A stretch of DNA of 39,418 bases. Source: Thermodesulfobacteriota bacterium. GTDB lineage: Bacteria; Desulfobacterota; WTBG01; CAIYCZ01; CAIRTM01. The stretch covers positions 1 through 39,418 of the forward strand of contig JANQGV010000075.1 of assembly GCA_028282925.1 (NCBI GenBank), read 5' to 3'. The position numbers were made by a program, and so were the translations under genes. Shown piece after piece: positions 35,729 through 39,418 of this stretch (position 1 is the stretch's first letter; each line of letters starts with the position of its first letter). The notes under the pieces were generated by a model that was not told the DNA's origin, searched no databases, and worked only from the letters and a program-made list of their open reading frames with translations.

Positions 35729-37393
35729 CTACTGAGCAACAGCTTCAAGAATTCTGTCGGCTCGATTGCCGATTCCGTGTTTACGTACAATAATTTCCCG
35801 CAACGCCCGGCCGTATTCCTTGCGGAGCTCTTTATCCCGCGAGAGAAACAGCGCTTTTTCTCTCAGGTCCCGGAAATCATCAAACAATAGTTCTTCAAAG
35901 CCGTTGCCGAACAGCTCGTTCCAGCCGGATAGTCGCTCTCCGAGCACGATTCGATTGCAGGCCCCTACATCGAAAATCCGCTGATTAGGGTAATGACGCA
36001 TTTGTAAATGCGTTAATGATATATGCACCGCGTCGGACCGGTAGACCTGCGGCAGCTCACGGTAATAATCGACATATCCCCGGACTTCGACCCCCTCAGG
36101 AAGCAGACCTTCCCATCCGTCACCGTACACAATCGGGCGCAGGTCTGCAAGGGCGCTCAGGGCCTGTACCCGGTAAGCGGTATTTGCTCGATAAACAGCG
36201 TAGGCCGGCAGGCGCTGATACCCGACCGGGGTAAAAGTGTGCGCATCCAGGCCGAGTGCATCAATAGCATTGTCCACCTCACTCTGCGTCGGAACGCACC
36301 GTTTTGAAACAATCGATTCCTGCAGATGTGCCGCAACGGCAGCGGCCTGCCGGTCTTGCAGAAGCGTTACAAAATAGGCCTCTTCATTGCCGAAAGAGGG
36401 ACTGCCGACGTATACGATACGTCCTGCCAGTTCAGGGCAGCCCTCACCGGGCGTGAAGGTGTTGAGATTCGTTGCCAGGGGCAACAGGCCCGTCTCTGAA
36501 AAACCGAGTCGGTTACAGGTTTCAACCCCCGCGCTGTCCCAGCACAGTCCGATTCTTTTTTGGGTTGCATGCATTTCATGCTCACTGATCACAAAACCCG
36601 GATCATCAACAAACCAGCTGATCCAGGGAATTCCGGCATGCAGGCAGGCACTGGCCATCAGACCGTTTTTATCAGACCCCCGGTTATTGATTGAAAAGAC
36701 AAAATCCGGGGTTGTATCATGCAACGTGTCCCACACTTCGGCAGGTGAGAGGTTCCTATTCGCGAATGAATCGGCGCTAACAATGCGGAGTCCTTTGTCC
36801 CTGAAAGCTGCATGAATATCGGGCTCCACAATATGACCTGAAAGGGGAAACAAAACGGTTTTGCCGTTTGTACCTTCTCTCTTCACATACGGTTTTTGCA
36901 GACCCTGCACAAACATGCTTAATGGACCGAACAGTTCCGGAAACGCCTTTGTCTCCCTGGGGTGTTGAACAATGCTGCACTGCTCTTCAGTAAAAAAGGT
37001 TCTCACTGCTTCAAGAACGTTCGGCGTAACGGTCTGGGCCACAATAAAAGAAATATCACACGGCCGGACGCTGTTTTCCTCAAGGAGCTGCCTGTTACAC
37101 TCGACAAGAAACGGGCTTCCGGTAATCACCATAATACGCCTTACACCTGATTTCACAATTTCAGGCACCAGATATCCCGATCCCGCCCCAAGCAGCAGCG
37201 CAGACCCCTTCCCTTGCAGCCTGCTTCGCCCGGCCAGTTTCAGCATTTCCTGAACAGGTTCATACGGAGAATCGATCGCCCGCCAGCCACGGTGAGTCCT
37301 GATTGAAACAAACCGGGTACTTTGATCCGGCACACATTCTCTTTTGTGTTGTTCTTTATACTTTTTAGATGTAAAATCGTTTACTTTTATCAT
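35729..37393 (-). CDS. Maf-N-like/CgeB-like glycosyltransferase fusion (copy 3)
   Basis: The protein has the same plan as the two other island copies. GSALLLGAGSGYLVPEIV and IMVITGSPFLVECNRQLLE form the Rossmann-like part. PWISWFVDDPGFVISEHE, GLLPLATNLNTFT, PIVYGDGWEGLLP, NQRIFDVGACNRIVLGE and VRKHGIGNRADRILE mark the transferase. The ATG at 37393 (554 residues) is chosen over a GTG at 37462, because that GTG overlaps the sigma-54-like element and would lie upstream of its predicted start site. It is the first gene of the minus-strand island. The N-terminal half is more diverged than in the other copies. Confidence 0.78.
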   Translation of the reverse strand: MIKVNDFTSKKYKEQHKRECVPDQSTRFVSIRTHRGWRAIDSPYEPVQEMLKLAGRSRLQGKGSALLLGAGSGYLVPEIVKSGVRRIMVITGSPFLVECNRQLLEENSVRPCDISFIVAQTVTPNVLEAVRTFFTEEQCSIVQHPRETKAFPELFGPLSMFVQGLQKPYVKREGTNGKTVLFPLSGHIVEPDIHAAFRDKGLRIVSADSFANRNLSPAEVWDTLHDTTPDFVFSINNRGSDKNGLMASACLHAGIPWISWFVDDPGFVISEHEMHATQKRIGLCWDSAGVETCNRLGFSETGLLPLATNLNTFTPGEGCPELAGRIVYVGSPSFGNEEAYFVTLLQDRQAAAVAAHLQESIVSKRCVPTQSEVDNAIDALGLDAHTFTPVGYQRLPAYAVYRANTAYRVQALSALADLRPIVYGDGWEGLLPEGVEVRGYVDYYRELPQVYRSDAVHISLTHLQMRHYPNQRIFDVGACNRIVLGERLSGWNELFGNGFEELLFDDFRDLREKALFLSRDKELRKEYGRALREIIVRKHGIGNRADRILEAVAQ

Positions 37394-37445
37394 TCGACGC
37401 AAACGCACCTCGCGATAAGACCTTGTGTATACGGTACGTAATAAA

Positions 37446-37461
37446 CGCAAATTGCATGCCA
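37446..37461 (-). promoter_or_regulatory. Sigma-54-like promoter for the glycosylation island
   Basis: On the minus strand TGGC-ATGCAAT-TTGCG (37461-37446) has exact -24/-12 spacing and intact GG and GC; the final base differs from the consensus A/T. The predicted start near 37436 leaves about 43 nt to the ATG at 37393. Confidence 0.55.
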
Positions 37462-37512
37462 CATATTAAAACATGTAATTACAGATAGTTGTATGTTTCA
37501 GGGAGAAAGGAA

Positions 37513-37559
37513 CCGGTAAAAATCTACCGGCAGGCGCGTATATTTTTCTCACCGGCAGG
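37513..37559. promoter_or_regulatory. Possible enhancer-binding sites upstream of the glycosylation promoter
   Basis: ACCGGCAGG is repeated at 37526-37534 and 37551-37559, and CCGGTA/TACCGG (37513-37518/37525-37530) forms a dyad. The cluster lies about 75-125 bases upstream of the predicted sigma-54 start, the usual place for activator sites. No activator gene is in the window. Confidence 0.35.
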
Positions 37560-37633
37560 AAAAAGTATCGGCATAAAACGTTCAGAGGCCGAACTGCTGA
37601 AGGTTAAAAAAGTTGCGTAACTAAATAATTTTC

Positions 37634-37662
37634 TTGACAAAAATTAATAATATTGTTATCAA
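37634..37662 (+). promoter_or_regulatory. Sigma-70-like promoter for tRNA-Val
   Basis: TTGACA (37634-37639) and TATCAA (37657-37662) are 17 bases apart, and the tRNA begins 20 bases after the -10. The context fits a stable-RNA promoter. Confidence 0.65.
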
Positions 37663-37681
37663 TTTTAGATTAATTTTATAT

Positions 37682-37756
37682 AGGCGCGTAGCTCAGGGGG
37701 AGAGCGCTACCTTGACGCGGTAGAAGTCGGCGGTTCGAAACCGCCCGCGCCTACCA
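37682..37756 (+). tRNA. tRNA-Val (anticodon GAC)
   Basis: The cloverleaf is complete: acceptor AGGCGCG/CGCGCCT, D-stem GCTC/GAGC, anticodon stem CTACC/GGTAG with loop TTGACGC (anticodon GAC at 37714-37716), T-stem GGCGG/CCGCC with loop TTCGAAA, and an encoded CCA end. It reads GUC and GUU valine codons. A T-run directly follows. Confidence 0.96.
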
Positions 37757-37792
37757 TTTTTTGCACCAAAAGCTTCAATACAACACTGCACC

Positions 37793-37827
37793 AAATGGCA
37801 TCATGAAAATCACATGTGGTGCCATTT
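37793..37827 (+). repeat. Inverted repeat in the thrS leader
   Basis: AAATGGCA (37793-37800) is perfectly complementary to TGCCATTT (37820-37827), with a possible inner CATG/CATG pairing. It lies 15 bases before the thrS ATG, so it could affect translation. It does not resemble a T-box. Confidence 0.4.
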
Positions 37828-37842
37828 AACGTATAAGAAACT

Positions 37843-39418
37843 ATGGAAACACGACATATTACATTGCCCGACAGTTCCGTAATCGACGTAGAGTCCGGTG
37901 CGACAATCGGTGCGGCGCTGCAAAAAGCAAAATCAAAATCACCGATTGTGGCGGTCCGGGTCGACGATCAATTGCTTGATCTCAGCACCCCTGTCGAACA
38001 CGACATGAATGTTGTTCCAATTGAAGTGACCTCAAGTGAGGGTCTTGAAATATACCGTCACAGCGCCTCGCATATCATGGCCGAAGCGGTAAAAGAGCTG
38101 TACCCCGATGTAAAAGTAACCATCGGCCCTGCTGTGACCGACGGCTTTTATTATGATTTTGATTATAATGGAACCTTTACCCCCGATGATCTCAAAAAAA
38201 TTGAACAGAAGATGAAAGAGATTGTCGGCCGTAAAAGCCCGTTCAAACGCATGGTAATGTCGCGCCGGGACGCTGTTGCGTTTTTTAAAGAAAAAAACGA
38301 AGACTACAAAGTCGAACTCATCAACGATCTGCCTGAAGAAACCGAAACGGTCAGTGTATACCAGCAGGGTGAATTTTATGATTTGTGCCGTGGGCCCCAC
38401 CTGCCCACAACCGGGTATCTGAAAGCGTTTAAACTCATGAGCATTGCCGGTGCATACTGGCGGGGTAACGAAAACAACAAGATGCTGCAGCGCATCTACG
38501 GTACGGCTTTTCCGGACAAGAAAAAGCTGAAGGAATACATTCATCAGCTTGAAGAGGCCAAAAAACGCGATCATCGCAAACTGGGACGCGAACTCGACCT
38601 TTTTAATATTTATGATGAAGCCGGGGCCGGCTTGATTGTGTATCACCCCAAGGGGGCTCTTTTGCGCCGACTGATTGAAGACTTTGAAATAAGCGAGCAC
38701 CTGAAACGCGGATACCAGCTTGTGAAAGGCCCGCAAATACTGAAACTCGATTTGTGGGAAAAATCGGGGCATCTGGACAACTACCGTGAGAACATGTATT
38801 TCACGGAAGTTGATGAAAAACAATACGGCCTGAAGCCCATGAACTGCATAGCCCACATGCTGATCTATAAAGCAGGATTGAAAAGCTACAAGGACCTGCC
38901 CATCAGATATTTCGAGCTCGGTACGGTCAACCGGCATGAGAAATCCGGTGTTCTGCACGGATTGTCCCGCGTGCGGGAGTTCACCCAGGACGATGCCCAT
39001 ATCCTGTGTACCCCGGACCAGTTGCTGCAGGAAATCACCAATATCATCGACTTCGTGAAAGATGTTATGGGCATTTTCGGGTTCGAATTCGAGGTAGAAC
39101 TCAGCACCCGGCCTGAGAAATCCATCGGCAATGACGATGACTGGAACCGGGCAACCGACGCTCTTCGTGCGGCCCTTGACAGCAATAATTTAATCTATGA
39201 TATCAATGAAGGTGACGGTGCCTTTTACGGCCCAAAGATAGATTTCAAGTTAAAGGATTGTCTTAATAGATCGTGGCAATGTGCTACAATTCAATGTGAT
39301 TTTTTTCTGCCGGACCGATTCGACCTGACCTACGTCGGAGATGATGGGGAGAAGCACCGTCCCGTCATGCTGCACCGGGTGATACTCGGTTCAATTGAGC
39401 GTTTTCTCGGTGTTTTGA
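37843..39418 (+). CDS. thrS: Threonyl-tRNA synthetase, C-terminus missing (runs off window)
   Basis: The frame from the ATG at 37843 is open to the window end (525 codons). It shows the ThrRS order: an N-terminal TGS domain ([17 protein letters not shown]), an editing domain with [16 protein letters not shown] and [10 protein letters not shown], and the class II catalytic core with motif 2 ([24 protein letters not shown]), QDDAHI and [13 protein letters not shown]. It stops within SIERFLGVL, just before the anticodon-binding domain. It charges tRNA-Thr with threonine and edits mis-charged serine. The last TGA of the window is out of frame. It lies downstream of tRNA-Val and may share its promoter. 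The ribosome-binding site is weak. Confidence 0.96.
   Translation, partial: METRHITLPDSSVIDVESGATIGAALQKAKSKSPIVAVRVDDQLLDLSTPVEHDMNVVPIEVTSSEGLEIYRHSASHIMAEAVKELYPDVKVTIGPAVTDGFYYDFDYNGTFTPDDLKKIEQKMKEIVGRKSPFKRMVMSRRDAVAFFKEKNEDYKVELINDLPEETETVSVYQQGEFYDLCRGPHLPTTGYLKAFKLMSIAGAYWRGNENNKMLQRIYGTAFPDKKKLKEYIHQLEEAKKRDHRKLGRELDLFNIYDEAGAGLIVYHPKGALLRRLIEDFEISEHLKRGYQLVKGPQILKLDLWEKSGHLDNYRENMYFTEVDEKQYGLKPMNCIAHMLIYKAGLKSYKDLPIRYFELGTVNRHEKSGVLHGLSRVREFTQDDAHILCTPDQLLQEITNIIDFVKDVMGIFGFEFEVELSTRPEKSIGNDDDWNRATDALRAALDSNNLIYDINEGDGAFYGPKIDFKLKDCLNRSWQCATIQCDFFLPDRFDLTYVGDDGEKHRPVMLHRVILGSIERFLGVL

Noticed and set aside
37394-37462. GTG start at 37462 for the CgeB-like gene
   Set aside because: It falls inside the sigma-54-like element and upstream of its predicted transcription start; the ATG at 37393 fits better.
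37565-37572. GCCGATAC on the minus strand as a sigma-28 -10 for the glycosylation island
   Set aside because: It matches the -10 well, but no TAAA-like -35 lies 15-16 bases upstream, and the sigma-54-like element at 37446-37461 is better placed.
37757-37842. T-box riboswitch before thrS
   Set aside because: The conserved T-box sequence and a terminator/antiterminator pair are absent; only a simple inverted repeat is present.
39416-39418. TGA at the window end as a stop codon for thrS
   Set aside because: The thrS frame reads GTT TTG A at the edge; the TGA is out of frame and the anticodon-binding domain is still missing, so the gene is partial.

Overview
The window looks like a chromosomal segment from a flagellated, probably anaerobic Gram-negative bacterium. 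It has oxygen-sensitive indolepyruvate:ferredoxin oxidoreductase genes, a complete chemotaxis operon with CheD and CheX, RpoN-type promoter motifs and a single short flagellin. No rRNA, insertion sequence with a transposase, prophage or CRISPR array was seen. The phylum cannot be fixed from the sequence; Fibrobacterota/Chitinivibrionia-like or Desulfobacterota-like lineages are guesses only.

Layout. (1) 1-2605, minus strand: iorA-iorB and the start of a phenylacetate-CoA-ligase-like gene, an aryl-2-oxoacid oxidation and acyl-CoA module. (2) 2693-3253, plus: an isolated AT-rich PIN-like gene. (3) 3300-11521, minus: one tightly packed chemotaxis operon, in transcription order cheY, cheA, cheW, cheR, cheD, HDOD, cheY-like, cheX, cheB, with a sigma-28-like promoter ahead of cheY and a terminator overlapping the cheB stop. 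(4) 12129-14384, plus: a double cyclic-nucleotide-binding protein and miaB, followed by an unusual ~195-base nested inverted-repeat element. (5) 14804-17952, minus: a PilZ protein, a REC-GAF-HD-GYP regulator and flaG. (6) 18340-21595, plus: flagellin, fliD, fliS. (7) 22215-37393, minus: a ~15 kb flagellar chaperone and glycosylation island. It has three Maf-N/CgeB-like glycosyltransferase fusions, two GT9 enzymes, a GT-A-like protein, a TPR protein, gpsA and a 991-residue protein that joins a nucleotidyltransferase, a CDP-glycerol-phosphotransferase-like domain, a GT2-like domain and helical repeats. (8) 37682-39418, plus: tRNA-Val(GAC) and the start of thrS.

How the parts fit. Regions 3 and 5-7 appear to be one flagellar regulon read by two alternative sigma factors. 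Sigma-28-like sites (TAAA, 15-16 bases, GCCGATAA-like) precede flagellin, flaG, the HD-GYP gene and the che operon. Sigma-54-like -24/-12 sites with exact spacing precede fliD-fliS, the PilZ gene and both parts of the glycosylation island. In all four sigma-54 cases the inferred leader is only about 30-45 nt. The flagellin mRNA leader carries an AGGA-tetraloop hairpin resembling a CsrA site.

The most interesting proposal is that this island decorates flagellin with a phospho-polyol-containing glycan. GpsA would make sn-glycerol-3-phosphate, the first domain of the 991-residue protein would activate an alcohol phosphate with CTP, its second domain would transfer it, and the Maf-N/CgeB and GT9 enzymes would build the glycan. 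This is inference from domain content and gene order.
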